Source: Sisyra terminalis (taxonomy: Eukaryota; Arthropoda; Insecta; Neuroptera; Sisyridae). Taken from it: 64,000 nucleotides of DNA. Positions 25,901 through 39,595 of this stretch are shown piece after piece; the stretch's first letter is position 1; each line of letters begins with the position of its first letter. The stretch spans positions 496,001 through 560,000 of the forward strand of contig OY292279.1 of assembly GCA_958496175.1 (NCBI GenBank). Reading direction: 5' to 3'. The notes below the pieces were generated by a model, which had not been told where the DNA came from, made no database searches, and saw only the letters and a list, made by a program, of their open reading frames with translations. Both the position numbers and the translations under genes were made by a program.

Positions 25901-26340
25901 TTGCGGTTATTTTTGCGGATATCATTGCGGTTATTTTGCGGTAATATTTGCGGTTATTTTTGCGGATATCATTGCGGTTATTTTGCGGTGATATTTTGCG
26001 GTTATTTTTGCGGATATCATTGCGGTTATTTTGCGGTAATAATTGCGGTTATTTTTGCGGATATTATTGCGGTTATTTTTGCGGATATTATTGCGGTTAT
26101 TTTTGCGGATATCATTGCGGTTATTTTGCGGTGATATTTGCCGTTATTTTTGCGGATATCATTGCGGTTATTTTGCGGTAATATTTGCGGTTATTTTTGC
26201 GGATATCATTGCGGTTATTTTTGCGGATATCATTGCGGTTATTTTGCGGTGATATTTGCGGTTATTTTTGCGGATATCATTGCGGTTATTTTGCGGTTAT
26301 ATTTGCGGTTATTTTTGCGGATATCATTGCGGTTATTTTT
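25901..26340 (+). repeat. Delta domain entry segment
   Basis: Matches 43,868-44,307 (offset 17,967) and 45,904-46,343 (a further 2,036), including the 13 bp D near 25,990 and the TAATAATT closure near 26,037. It runs into the first GCCGATATTATT marker at 26,341. A GCCG head at about 26,141 is private to this copy. Confidence 0.8.
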
Positions 26341-29155
26341 GCCGATATTATTGCGGTTATTTTTGCGGATATCATGGCGGTTATTTTTGCGGATATCATT
26401 GCGGTTATTTTGCGGTGATATTTGCGGTAATTTTTGCGGATATCATTGCGGTTATTTTTGCGGATATCATTGCGGTTATTTTGCGGTGATATTTGCGGTT
26501 ATTTTTGCGGATATCATTGCGGTTATTTTGCGGTAATATTTGCGGTTATTTTTGCGGATATCATTGCGGTTATTTTTGCGGATATTATTGAGGTTATTTT
26601 TGCGGATATCATTGCGGTTATTTTTGCGGATATCATTGCGGTTATTTTGCGGTAATATTTGCGGTTATTTTGGCGGATATCATTGCGGTTATTTTTGCGG
26701 ATATTATTGCGGTTATTTTGCTGTAATATTTGCGGTTATTTTGGCGGATATCATTGCGGTTATTTTGCGGTGATATTTGCGGTTATTTTGCGGTGATATT
26801 TGCGGTTATTTTGGCGGATATCATTGCGGTTATTTTTGCGGATATTATTGCGGTTATTTTTGCGGATATTATTGCGGTTATTTTTGCGGATATCATTGCG
26901 GTTATTTTGCGGTGATATTTGCGGTTATTTTTGCGGATATCATTGCGGTTATTTTGCGGTGATATTTGCGGTTATTTTTGCGGATATTATTGCGGTTATT
27001 TTTGCGGATATCATTGCGGTTATTTTGGCGGATATCATTGCGGTTATTTTGCGGTGATATTTGCGGTTATTTTTGCGGATATCATTGCGGTTATTTTGCG
27101 GTAATATTTGCGGTTATTTTTGCGGATATCATTGCGGTTATTTTTGCGGATATTATTGCGGTTATTTTTGCGGATATCATTGCGGTTATTTTGCGGTGAT
27201 ATTTGCGGTTATTCTTGCGGATATCATTGCGGTTATTTTGCGGTAATATTTGCGGTTATTTTTGCGGATATCATTGCGGTTATTTTTGCGGATATCATTG
27301 CGGTTATTTTGCGGTGATATTTGCGGTTATTTTTGCGGATATCATTGCGGTTATTTTGCGGTAATAGTTGCGGTTATTTTTGCGGATATCATTGCGGTTA
27401 TTTTTGCGGATATTATTGCGGTTATTTTTGCGGATATCATTGCGGTTATTTTTGCGGATATCATTGCGGTTAATTTGCGGTGATATTTGCGGTTATTTTT
27501 GCGGATATCATTGCGGTTATTTTGCGGTAATATTTGCGGTTATTTTTGCGGATATTATTGCGGTTATTTTTGCGGATATCATTGCGGTTATTTTTGCGGA
27601 TATTATTGCGGTTATTTTTGCGGATATCATTGCGGTTATTTTTGCGAATATCATTGCGGTTATTTTGCGGTAATATTTGCGGTTATTTTTGCGGATATCA
27701 TTGCGGTTATTTTGCGGTGATATTTGCGGTTATTTTTGCGGATATTATTGCAGTTATTTTTGCGGATATCATTGCGGTTATTTTGCGGTGATATTTGCGG
27801 TTATTTTTGCGGATATAATTGCGGTTATTTTTGCGGATATTATTGCGGTTATTTTTGCGGATATTATTGCGGTTATTTTGGCGGATATCATTGCGGTTAT
27901 TTTGCGGTGATATTTGCGGTTATTTTTGCGGATATCATTGCGGTTATTTTGCGGTGATATTTGGGGTTATTTTTGCGGATATCATTGCGGTTATTATGCG
28001 GTAATATTTGCGGTTATTTTTGCGGATATCATTGCGGTTATTTTTGCGGATATTATTGCGGTTATTTTTGCGGATATCATTGCGGTTATTTTTGCGGATA
28101 TCATTGCGGTTATTTTGCGGTGATATTTGCGGTTATTTTTGCGGATATCATTGCGGTTATTTTGCGGTAATATTTGCGGTTATTTTTGCGGATATTATTG
28201 CGGTTATTTTGCTGTAATATTTGCGGTTATTTTGGCGGATATCATTGCGGTTATTTTGCGGTGATATTTGCGGTTATTTTTGCGGTTATCATTGCGGTTA
28301 TTTTGCGGTGATATTTGCGGTTAATTTTGCGGATATCATTGCGGTTATTTTTGCGGATATTATTGCGGTTATTTTTGCGGATATTATTGCGGTTATTTTT
28401 GCGGATATCATTGCGGTTATTTTGCGGTGATATTTGCGGTTATTTTTGCGGATATCTTTGCGGTTATTTTGCGGTGATATTTGCGGTTATTTTTGCGGAT
28501 ATTATTGCGGTTATTTTGCTGTAATATTTGCGGTTATTTTGGCGGATATCATTGCGGTTATTTAGCGGTGATATTTGCGGTTATTTTTGCGGATAACATT
28601 GCGGTTATTTTGCGGTGATATTTGCGGTTATTTTGGCGGATATCATTGCGGTTATTTTTGCGGATATTATTGCGGTTATTTTTGCGGATATCATTGCGGT
28701 TATTTTGCGGTGATATTTGCGGTTATTTGCGGATATCATTGCGGTTATTTTGCGGTGATATTTGCGGTTATTTTTGCGGATATCATTGCGGTTATTTTTG
28801 CGGATATTATTGCGGTTATTTTTGCGGATATTATTGCGGTTATTTTTGCGGATAACATTGCGGTTATTTTGCGGTGATATTTGCGGTTATTTTGGCGGAT
28901 ATCATTGCGGTTATTTTTGCGGATATTATTGCGGTTATTTTTGCGGATATTATTGCGGTTATTTTTGCGGATATCATTGCGGTTATTTTGCGGTAATATT
29001 TGCGGTTATTTTTGCGGATATCATTGCGGTTATTTTTGCGGATATCATTGCGGTTATTTTGCGGTGATATTTGCGGTTATTTTTGCGGATATCATTGCGG
29101 TTATTTTGCGGTTATATTTGCGGTTATTTTTGCGGATATCATTGCGGTTATTTTT
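26341..29155 (+). repeat. Delta HOR copy a (2,815 bp)
   Basis: Runs from one GCCGATATTATT marker to the next. The marker is followed 249 bp later by a GAGG head (26,590). Other delta markers in order are TTCTTGCGG near 27,213, TAATAGTT near 27,362, GCAGTT near 27,750, a GGGG head at 27,963, GGATAACATT near 28,593 and a 10 bp A at 28,719-28,728. Unlike the other eight delta copies it lacks the TCGCGG junction before GAGG and the first AACATT unit. Confidence 0.8.
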
Positions 29156-31477
29156 GCCGATATTATTGCGGTTATTTTTGCGGATATCATGGCGGTTATT
29201 TTTGCGGATATCATTGCGGTTATTTTGCGGTGATATTTGCGGTAATTTTTGCGGATATCATTGCGGTTATTTTTGCGGATATCATTGCGGTTATTTTGCG
29301 GTGATATTTGCGGTTATTTTTGCGGATATCATTGCGGTTATTTTGCGGTAATATTTGCGGTTATTTTTGCGGATATCATTGCGGTTATTTTCGCGGATAT
29401 TATTGAGGTTATTTTTGCGGATATCATTGCGGTTATTTTTGCGGATATCATTGCGGTTATTTTGCGGTAATATTTGCGGTTATTTTGGCGGATATCATTG
29501 CGGTTATTTTTGCGGATATTATTGCGGTTATTTTGCTGTAATATTTGCGGTTATTTTGGCGGATATCATTGCGGTTATTTAGCGGTGATATTTGCGGTTA
29601 TTTTTGCGGATAACATTGCGGTTATTTTGCGGTGATATTTGCGGTTATTTTGGCGGATATCATTGCGGTTATTTTTGCGGATATTATTGCGGTTATTTTT
29701 GCGGATATTATTGCGGTTATTTTTGCGGATATCATTGCGGTTATTTTGCGGTGATATTTGCGGTTATTTTTGCGGATATCATTGCGGTTATTTTGCGGTG
29801 ATATTTGCGGTTATTTTTGCGGATATTATTGCGGTTATTTTTGCGGATATCATTGCGGTTATTTTGGCGGATATCATTGCGGTTATTTTGCGGTGATATT
29901 TGCGGTTATTTTTGCGGATATCATTGCGGTTATTTTGCGGTAATATTTGCGGTTATTTTTGCGGATATCATTGCGGTTATTTTTGCGGATATTATTGCGG
30001 TTATTTTTGCGGATATCATTGCGGTTATTTTGCGGTGATATTTGCGGTTATTCTTGCGGATATCATTGCGGTTATTTTGCGGTAATATTTGCGGTTATTT
30101 TTGCGGATATCATTGCGGTTATTTTTGCGGATATCATTGCGGTTAATTTGCGGTGATATTTGCGGTTATTTTTGCGGATATCATTGCGGTTATTTTGCGG
30201 TAATAGTTGCGGTTATTTTTGCGGATATCATTGCGGTTATTTTTGCGGATATTATTGCGGTTATTTTTGCGGATATCATTGCGGTTATTTTTGCGGATAT
30301 CATTGCGGTTAATTTGCGGTGATATTTGCGGTTATTTTTGCGGATATCATTGCGGTTATTTTGCGGTAATATTTGCGGTTATTTTTGCGGATATTATTGC
30401 GGTTATTTTTGCGGATATCATTGCGGTTATTTTTGCGGATATTATTGCGGTTATTTTTGCGGATATCATTGCGGTTATTTTTGCGAATATCATTGCGGTT
30501 ATTTTGCGGTTATATTTGCGGTTATTTTTGCGGATATCATTGCGGTTATTTTGCGGTGATATTTGCGGTTATTTTTGCGGATATTATTGCAGTTATTTTT
30601 GCGGATATCATTGCGGTTATTTTGCGGTGATATTTGCGGTTATTTTTGCGGATATAATTGCGGTTATTTTTGCGGATATTATTGCGGTTATTTTTGCGGA
30701 TATTATTGCGGTTATTTTGGCGGATATCATTGCGGTTATTTTTGCGGATATCATTGCGGTTATTTTGCGGTGATATTTGCGGTTATTTTTGCGGATATCA
30801 TTGCGGTTATTTTGCGGTAATAGTTGCGGTTATTTTTGCGGATATCATTGCGGTTATTTTTGCGGATATTATTGCGGTTATTTTTGCGGATATCATTGCG
30901 GTTATTTTTGCGGATATCATTGCGGTTAATTTGCGGTGATATTTGCGGTTATTTTTGCGGATATCATTGCGGTTATTTTGCGGTAATATTTGCGGTTATT
31001 TTTGCGGATATTATTGCGGTTATTTTTGCGGATATCATTGCGGTTATTTTGCGGTGATATTTGCGGATATTTTTGCGGATATCATTGCGGTTATTTTTGC
31101 GAATATCATTGCGGTTATTTTGCGGTAATATTTGCGGTTATTTTTGCGGATATCATTGCGGTTATTTTGCGGTGATATTTGCGGTTATTTTTGCGGATAT
31201 TATTGCAGTTATTTTTGCGGATATCATTGCGGTTATTTTGCGGTGATATTTGCGGTTATTTTTGCGGATATAATTGCGGTTATTTTTGCGGATATTATTG
31301 CGGTTATTTTTGCGGATATTATTGCGGTTATTTTGGCGGATATCATTGCGGTTATTTTGCGGTGATATTTGCGGTTATTTTTGCGGATATCATTGCGGTT
31401 ATTTTTGCGGATATCATTGCGGTTATTTTGCGGTTATATTTGCGGTTATTTTTGCGGATATCATTGCGGTTATTTTT
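29156..31477 (+). repeat. Delta HOR copy b (2,322 bp)
   Basis: Marker-to-marker unit with GAGG at 29,405, AACATT near 29,610, TTCTTGCGG near 30,051, TAATAGTT near 30,201 and again near 30,818, and GCAGTT at 30,589 and 31,205. The doubled TAATAGTT and GCAGTT markers show an internal duplication of about 616 bp. The first 900 bp match copies c to i closely. Confidence 0.8.
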
Positions 31478-34270
31478 GCCGATATTATTGCGGTTATTTT
31501 TGCGGATATCATGGCGGTTATTTTTGCGGATATCATTGCGGTTATTTTGCGGTGATATTTGCGGTAATTTTTGCGGATATCATTGCGGTTATTTTTGCGG
31601 ATATCATTGCGGTTATTTTGCGGTGATATTTGCGGTTATTTTTGCGGATATCATTGCGGTTATTTTGCGGTAATATTTGCGGTTATTTTTGCGGATATCA
31701 TTGCGGTTATTTTCGCGGATATTATTGAGGTTATTTTTGCGGATATCATTGCGGTTATTTTTGCGGATATCATTGCGGTTATTTTGCGGTAATATTTGCG
31801 GTTATTTTGGCGGATATCATTGCGGTTATTTTTGCGGATATTATTGCGGTTATTTTGCTGTAATATTTGCGGTTATTTTGGCGGATATCATTGCGGTTAT
31901 TTAGCGGTGATATTTGCGGTTATTTTTGCGGATAACATTGCGGTTATTTTGCGGTGATATTTGCGGTTATTTTGGCGGATATCATTGCGGTTATTTTTGC
32001 GGATATTATTGCGGTTATTTTTGCGGATATTATTGCGGTTATTTTTGCGGATATCATTGCGGTTATTTTGCGGTGATATTTGCGGTTATTTTTGCGGATA
32101 TCATTGCGGTTATTTTGCGGTGATATTTGCGGTTATTTTTGCGGATATTATTGCGGTTATTTTTGCGGATATCATTGCGGTTATTTTGGCGGATATCATT
32201 GCGGTTATTTTGCGGTGATATTTGCGGTTATTTTTGCGGATATCATTGCGGTTATTTTGCGGTAATATTTGCGGTTATTTTTGCGGATATCATTGCGGTT
32301 ATTTTGCGGTGATATTTGCGGTTATTCTTGCGGATATCATTGCGGTTATTTTGCGGTAATATTTGCGGTTATTTTTGCGGATATCATTGCGGTTATTTTT
32401 GCGGATATCATTGCGGTTATTTTGCGGTGATATTTGCGGTTATTTTTGCGGATATCATTGCGGTTATTTTGCGGTAATAGTTGCGGTTATTTTTGCGGAT
32501 ATCATTGCGGTTATTTTTGCGGATATTATTGCGGTTATTTTTGCGGATATCATTGCGGTTATTTTTGCGGATATCATTGCGGTTAATTTGCGGTGATATT
32601 TGCGGTTATTTTTGCGGATATCATTGCGGTTATTTTGCGGTAATATTTGCGGTTATTTTTGCGGATATTATTGCGGTTATTTTTGCGGATATCATTGCGG
32701 TTATTTTTGCGGATATTATTGCGGTTATTTTTGCGGATATCATTGCGGTTATTTTTGCGAATATCATTGCGGTTATTTTGCGGTTATATTTGCGGTTATT
32801 TTTGCGGATATCATTGCGGTTATTTTGCGGTGATATTTGCGGTTATTTTTGCGGATATTATTGCAGTTATTTTTGCGGATATCATTGCGGTTATTTTGCG
32901 GTGATATTTGCGGTTATTTTTGCGGATATAATTGCGGTTATTTTTGCGGATATTATTGCGGTTATTTTTGCGGATATTATTGCGGTTATTTTGGCGGATA
33001 TCATTGCGGTTATTTTGCGGTGATATTTGCGGTTATTTTTGCGGATATCATTGCGGTTATTTTGCGGTGATATTTGGGGTTATTTTTGCGGATATCATTG
33101 CGGTTATTATGCGGTAATATTTGCGGTTATTTTTGCGGATATCATTGCGGTTATTTTTGCGGATATTATTGCGGTTATTTTTGCGGATATCATTGCGGTT
33201 ATTTTTGCGGATATCATTGCGGTTATTTTGCGGTGATATTTGCGGTTATTTTTGCGGATATCATTGCGGTTATTTTGCGGTAATATTTGCGGTTATTTTT
33301 GCGGATATTATTGCGGTTATTTTGCTGTAATATTTGCGGTTATTTTGGCGGATATCATTGCGGTTATTTTGCGGTGATATTTGCGGTTATTTTTGCGGTT
33401 ATCATTGCGGTTATTTTGCGGTGATATTTGCGGTTAATTTTGCGGATATCATTGCGGTTATTTTTGCGGATATTATTGCGGTTATTTTTGCGGATATTAT
33501 TGCGGTTATTTTTGCGGATATCATTGCGGTTATTTTGCGGTGATATTTGCGGTTATTTTTGCGGATATCTTTGCGGTTATTTTGCGGTGATATTTGCGGT
33601 TATTTTTGCGGATATTATTGCGGTTATTTTGCTGTAATATTTGCGGTTATTTTGGCGGATATCATTGCGGTTATTTAGCGGTGATATTTGCGGTTATTTT
33701 TGCGGATAACATTGCGGTTATTTTGCGGTGATATTTGCGGTTATTTTGGCGGATATCATTGCGGTTATTTTTGCGGATATTATTGCGGTTATTTTTGCGG
33801 ATATCATTGCGGTTATTTTGCGGTGATATTTGCGGTTATTTTTGCGGATATCATTGCGGTTATTTTGCGGTGATATTTGCGGTTATTTTTGCGGATATCA
33901 TTGCGGTTATTTTTGCGGATATTATTGCGGTTATTTTTGCGGATATTATTGCGGTTATTTTTGCGGATAACATTGCGGTTATTTTGCGGTGATATTTGCG
34001 GTTATTTTGGCGGATATCATTGCGGTTATTTTTGCGGATATTATTGCGGTTATTTTTGCGGATATTATTGCGGTTATTTTTGCGGATATCATTGCGGTTA
34101 TTTTGCGGTAATATTTGCGGTTATTTTTGCGGATATCATTGCGGTTATTTTTGCGGATATCATTGCGGTTATTTTGCGGTGATATTTGCGGTTATTTTTG
34201 CGGATATCATTGCGGTTATTTTGCGGTTATATTTGCGGTTATTTTTGCGGATATCATTGCGGTTATTTTT
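31478..34270 (+). repeat. Delta HOR copy c (2,793 bp)
   Basis: Contains GAGG at 31,727, AACATT near 31,931, TTCTTGCGG near 32,325, TAATAGTT near 32,475, GCAGTT at 32,863 and a GGGG head near 33,076. The stretch around 33,027-33,690 matches copy a at offset 5,113 and copy g at offset 8,166. It is nearly complete compared with copy a but lacks the 10 bp A of 28,719. Confidence 0.8.
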
Positions 34271-36233
34271 GCCGATATTATTGCGGTTATTTTTGCGGAT
34301 ATCATGGCGGTTATTTTTGCGGATATCATTGCGGTTATTTTGCGGTGATATTTGCGGTAATTTTTGCGGATATCATTGCGGTTATTTTTGCGGATATCAT
34401 TGCGGTTATTTTGCGGTGATATTTGCGGTTATTTTTGCGGATATCATTGCGGTTATTTTGCGGTAATATTTGCGGTTATTTTTGCGGATATCATTGCGGT
34501 TATTTTCGCGGATATTATTGAGGTTATTTTTGCGGATATCATTGCGGTTATTTTTGCGGATATCATTGCGGTTATTTTGCGGTAATATTTGCGGTTATTT
34601 TGGCGGATATCATTGCGGTTATTTTTGCGGATATTATTGCGGTTATTTTGCTGTAATATTTGCGGTTATTTTGGCGGATATCATTGCGGTTATTTAGCGG
34701 TGATATTTGCGGTTATTTTTGCGGATAACATTGCGGTTATTTTGCGGTGATATTTGCGGTTATTTTGGCGGATATCATTGCGGTTATTTTTGCGGATATT
34801 ATTGCGGTTATTTTTGCGGATATTATTGCGGTTATTTTTGCGGATATCATTGCGGTTATTTTGCGGTGATATTTGCGGTTATTTTTGCGGATATCATTGC
34901 GGTTATTTTGCGGTGATATTTGCGGTTATTTTTGCGGATATTATTGCGGTTATTTTTGCGGATATCATTGCGGTTATTTTGCGGTGATATTTGCGGTTAT
35001 TTTTGCGGATATCATTGCGGTTATTTTGCGGTAATATTTGCGGTTATTTTTGCGGATATCATTGCGGTTATTTTTGCGGATATTATTGCGGTTATTTTTG
35101 CGGATATCATTGCGGTTATTTTGCGGTGATATTTGCGGTTATTCTTGCGGATATCATTGCGGTTATTTTGCGGTAATATTTGCGGTTATTTTTGCGGATA
35201 TCATTGCGGTTATTTTTGCGGATATCATTGCGGTTATTTTGCGGTGATATTTGCGGTTATTTTTGCGGATATCATTGCGGTTATTTTGCGGTAATAGTTG
35301 CGGTTATTTTTGCGGATATCATTGCGGTTATTTTTGCGGATATTATTGCGGTTATTTTTGCGGATATCATTGCGGTTATTTTTGCGGATATCATTGCGGT
35401 TAATTTGCGGTGATATTTGCGGTTATTTTTGCGGATATCATTGCGGTTATTTTGCGGTAATATTTGCGGTTATTTTTGCGGATATTATTGCGGTTATTTT
35501 TGCGGATAACATTGCGGTTATTTTGCGGTGATATTTGCGGTTATTTTGGCGGATATCATTGCGGTTATTTTTGCGGATATTATTGCGGTTATTTTGCTGT
35601 AATATTTGCGGTTATTTTGGCGGATATCATTGCGGTTATTTAGCGGTGATATTTGCGGTTATTTTTGCGGATAACATTGCGGTTATTTTGCGGTGATATT
35701 TGCGGTTATTTTGGCGGATATCATTGCGGTTATTTTTGCGGATATTATTGCGGTTATTTTTGCGGATATCATTGCGGTTATTTTGCGGTGATATTTGCGG
35801 TTATTTGCGGATATCATTGCGGTTATTTTGCGGTGATATTTGCGGTTATTTTTGCGGATATCATTGCGGTTATTTTTGCGGATATTATTGCGGTTATTTT
35901 TGCGGATATTATTGCGGTTATTTTTGCGGATAACATTGCGGTTATTTTGCGGTGATATTTGCGGTTATTTTGGCGGATATCATTGCGGTTATTTTTGCGG
36001 ATATTATTGCGGTTATTTTTGCGGATATTATTGCGGTTATTTTTGCGGATATCATTGCGGTTATTTTGCGGTAATATTTGCGGTTATTTTTGCGGATATC
36101 ATTGCGGTTATTTTTGCGGATATCATTGCGGTTATTTTGCGGTGATATTTGCGGTTATTTTTGCGGATATCATTGCGGTTATTTTGCGGTTATATTTGCG
36201 GTTATTTTTGCGGATATCATTGCGGTTATTTTT
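34271..36233 (+). repeat. Delta HOR copy d (1,963 bp)
   Basis: Contains GAGG at 34,520, TTCTTGCGG near 35,141 and TAATAGTT near 35,291, then jumps to the AACATT-rich end. It carries the 10 bp A at 35,797-35,806, in the same context as 28,719-28,728 (offset 7,078). The GCAGTT and GGGG part seen in copies a, c and g is missing, so this is an internally deleted copy. Confidence 0.8.
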
Positions 36234-37369
36234 GCCGATATTATTGCGGTTATTTTTGCGGATATCATGGCGGTTATTTTTGCGGATATCATTGCGGTTA
36301 TTTTGCGGTGATATTTGCGGTAATTTTTGCGGATATCATTGCGGTTATTTTTGCGGATATCATTGCGGTTATTTTGCGGTGATATTTGCGGTTATTTTTG
36401 CGGATATCATTGCGGTTATTTTGCGGTAATATTTGCGGTTATTTTTGCGGATATCATTGCGGTTATTTTCGCGGATATTATTGAGGTTATTTTTGCGGAT
36501 ATCATTGCGGTTATTTTTGCGGATATCATTGCGGTTATTTTGCGGTAATATTTGCGGTTATTTTGGCGGATATCATTGCGGTTATTTTTGCGGATATTAT
36601 TGCGGTTATTTTGCTGTAATATTTGCGGTTATTTTGGCGGATATCATTGCGGTTATTTAGCGGTGATATTTGCGGTTATTTTTGCGGATAACATTGCGGT
36701 TATTTTGCGGTGATATTTGCGGTTATTTTGGCGGATATCATTGCGGTTATTTTTGCGGATATTATTGCGGTTATTTTTGCGGATATTATTGCGGTTATTT
36801 TTGCGGATATCATTGCGGTTATTTTGCGGTGATATTTGCGGTTATTTTTGCGGATATCATTGCGGTTATTTTGCGGTGATATTTGCGGTTATTTTTGCGG
36901 ATATTATTGCGGTTATTTTTGCGGATATCATTGCGGTTATTTTGGCGGATATCATTGCGGTTATTTTGCGGTGATATTTGCGGTTATTTTTGCGGATATC
37001 ATTGCGGTTATTTTGCGGTAATATTTGCGGTTATTTTTGCGGATATCATTGCGGTTATTTTTGCGGATATTATTGCGGTTATTTTTGCGGATATCATTGC
37101 GGTTATTTTGCGGTGATATTTGCGGTTATTCTTGCGGATATCATTGCGGTTATTTTGCGGTAATATTTGCGGTTATTTTTGCGGATATCATTGCGGTTAT
37201 TTTGCGGTAATATTTGCGGTTATTTTTGCGGATATCATTGCGGTTATTTTTGCGGATATCATTGCGGTTATTTTGCGGTGATATTTGCGGTTATTTTTGC
37301 GGATATCATTGCGGTTATTTTGCGGTTATATTTGCGGTTATTTTTGCGGATATCATTGCGGTTATTTTT
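36234..37369 (+). repeat. Delta HOR copy e (1,136 bp, minimal unit)
   Basis: The shortest delta copy: GAGG at 36,483, AACATT near 36,688 and TTCTTGCGG near 37,125, then directly back to the next GCCGATATTATT marker. It forms a 1,136 bp tandem pair with the first part of copy f (37,370-38,000). Confidence 0.82.
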
Positions 37370-39595
37370 GCCGATATTATTGCGGTTATTTTTGCGGATA
37401 TCATGGCGGTTATTTTTGCGGATATCATTGCGGTTATTTTGCGGTGATATTTGCGGTAATTTTTGCGGATATCATTGCGGTTATTTTTGCGGATATCATT
37501 GCGGTTATTTTGCGGTGATATTTGCGGTTATTTTTGCGGATATCATTGCGGTTATTTTGCGGTAATATTTGCGGTTATTTTTGCGGATATCATTGCGGTT
37601 ATTTTCGCGGATATTATTGAGGTTATTTTTGCGGATATCATTGCGGTTATTTTTGCGGATATCATTGCGGTTATTTTGCGGTAATATTTGCGGTTATTTT
37701 GGCGGATATCATTGCGGTTATTTTTGCGGATATTATTGCGGTTATTTTGCTGTAATATTTGCGGTTATTTTGGCGGATATCATTGCGGTTATTTAGCGGT
37801 GATATTTGCGGTTATTTTTGCGGATAACATTGCGGTTATTTTGCGGTGATATTTGCGGTTATTTTGGCGGATATCATTGCGGTTATTTTTGCGGATATTA
37901 TTGCGGTTATTTTTGCGGATATTATTGCGGTTATTTTTGCGGATATCATTGCGGTTATTTTGCGGTGATATTTGCGGTTATTTTTGCGGATATCATTGCG
38001 GTTATTTTGCGGTGATATTTGCGGTTATTTTTGCGGATATTATTGCGGTTATTTTTGCGGATATCATTGCGGTTATTTTGCGGTGATATTTGCGGTTATT
38101 TTTGCGGATATCATTGCGGTTATTTTGCGGTAATATTTGCGGTTATTTTTGCGGATATCATTGCGGTTATTTTTGCGGATATTATTGCGGTTATTTTTGC
38201 GGATATCATTGCGGTTATTTTGCGGTGATATTTGCGGTTATTCTTGCGGATATCATTGCGGTTATTTTGCGGTAATATTTGCGGTTATTTTTGCGGATAT
38301 CATTGCGGTTATTTTTGCGGATATCATTGCGGTTATTTTGCGGTGATATTTGCGGTTATTTTTGCGGATATCATTGCGGTTATTTTGCGGTAATAGTTGC
38401 GGTTATTTTTGCGGATATCATTGCGGTTATTTTTGCGGATATTATTGCGGTTATTTTTGCGGATATCATTGCGGTTATTTTTGCGGATATCATTGCGGTT
38501 AATTTGCGGTGATATTTGCGGTTATTTTTGCGGATATCATTGCGGTTATTTTGCGGTAATATTTGCGGTTATTTTTGCGGATATTATTGCGGTTATTTTT
38601 GCGGATAACATTGCGGTTATTTTGCGGTGATATTTGCGGTTATTTTGGCGGATATCATTGCGGTTATTTTTGCGGATATTATTGCGGTTATTTTTGCGGA
38701 TATTATTGCGGTTATTTTTGCGGATATCATTGCGGTTATTTTGCGGTGATATTTGCGGTTATTTTTGCGGATATCATTGCGGTTATTTTGCGGTGATATT
38801 TGCGGTTATTTTTGCGGATATTATTGCGGTTATTTTTGCGGATATCATTGCGGTTATTTTGGCGGATATCATTGCGGTTATTTTGCGGTGATATTTGCGG
38901 TTATTTTTGCGGATATCATTGCGGTTATTTTGCGGTAATATTTGCGGTTATTTTTGCGGATATCATTGCGGTTATTTTTGCGGATATTATTGCGGTTATT
39001 TTTGCGGATATCATTGCGGTTATTTTGCGGTGATATTTGCGGTTATTCTTGCGGATATCATTGCGGTTATTTTGCGGTAATATTTGCGGTTATTTTTGCG
39101 GATATCATTGCGGTTATTTTTGCGGATATCATTGCGGTTATTTTGCGGTGATATTTGCGGTTATTTTTGCGGATATCATTGCGGTTATTTTGCGGTGATA
39201 TTTGCGGTTATTTTTGCGGATATCATTGCGGTTATTTTTGCGGATATTATTGCGGTTATTTTTGCGGATATTATTGCGGTTATTTTTGCGGATAACATTG
39301 CGGTTATTTTGCGGTGATATTTGCGGTTATTTTGGCGGATATCATTGCGGTTATTTTTGCGGATATTATTGCGGTTATTTTTGCGGATATTATTGCGGTT
39401 ATTTTTGCGGATATCATTGCGGTTATTTTGCGGTAATATTTGCGGTTATTTTTGCGGATATCATTGCGGTTATTTTTGCGGATATCATTGCGGTTATTTT
39501 GCGGTGATATTTGCGGTTATTTTTGCGGATATCATTGCGGTTATTTTGCGGTTATATTTGCGGTTATTTTTGCGGATATCATTGCGGTTATTTTT
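37370..39595 (+). repeat. Delta HOR copy f (2,226 bp)
   Basis: Contains GAGG at 37,619, AACATT near 37,824, TTCTTGCGG near 38,241, TAATAGTT near 38,391, AACATT near 38,605, a second TTCTTGCGG near 39,045 and AACATT near 39,292. The first part (37,806-38,560) matches copy d at offset 3,099. The second TTCTTGCGG shows an internal partial duplication of about 0.8 kb. Confidence 0.8.
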
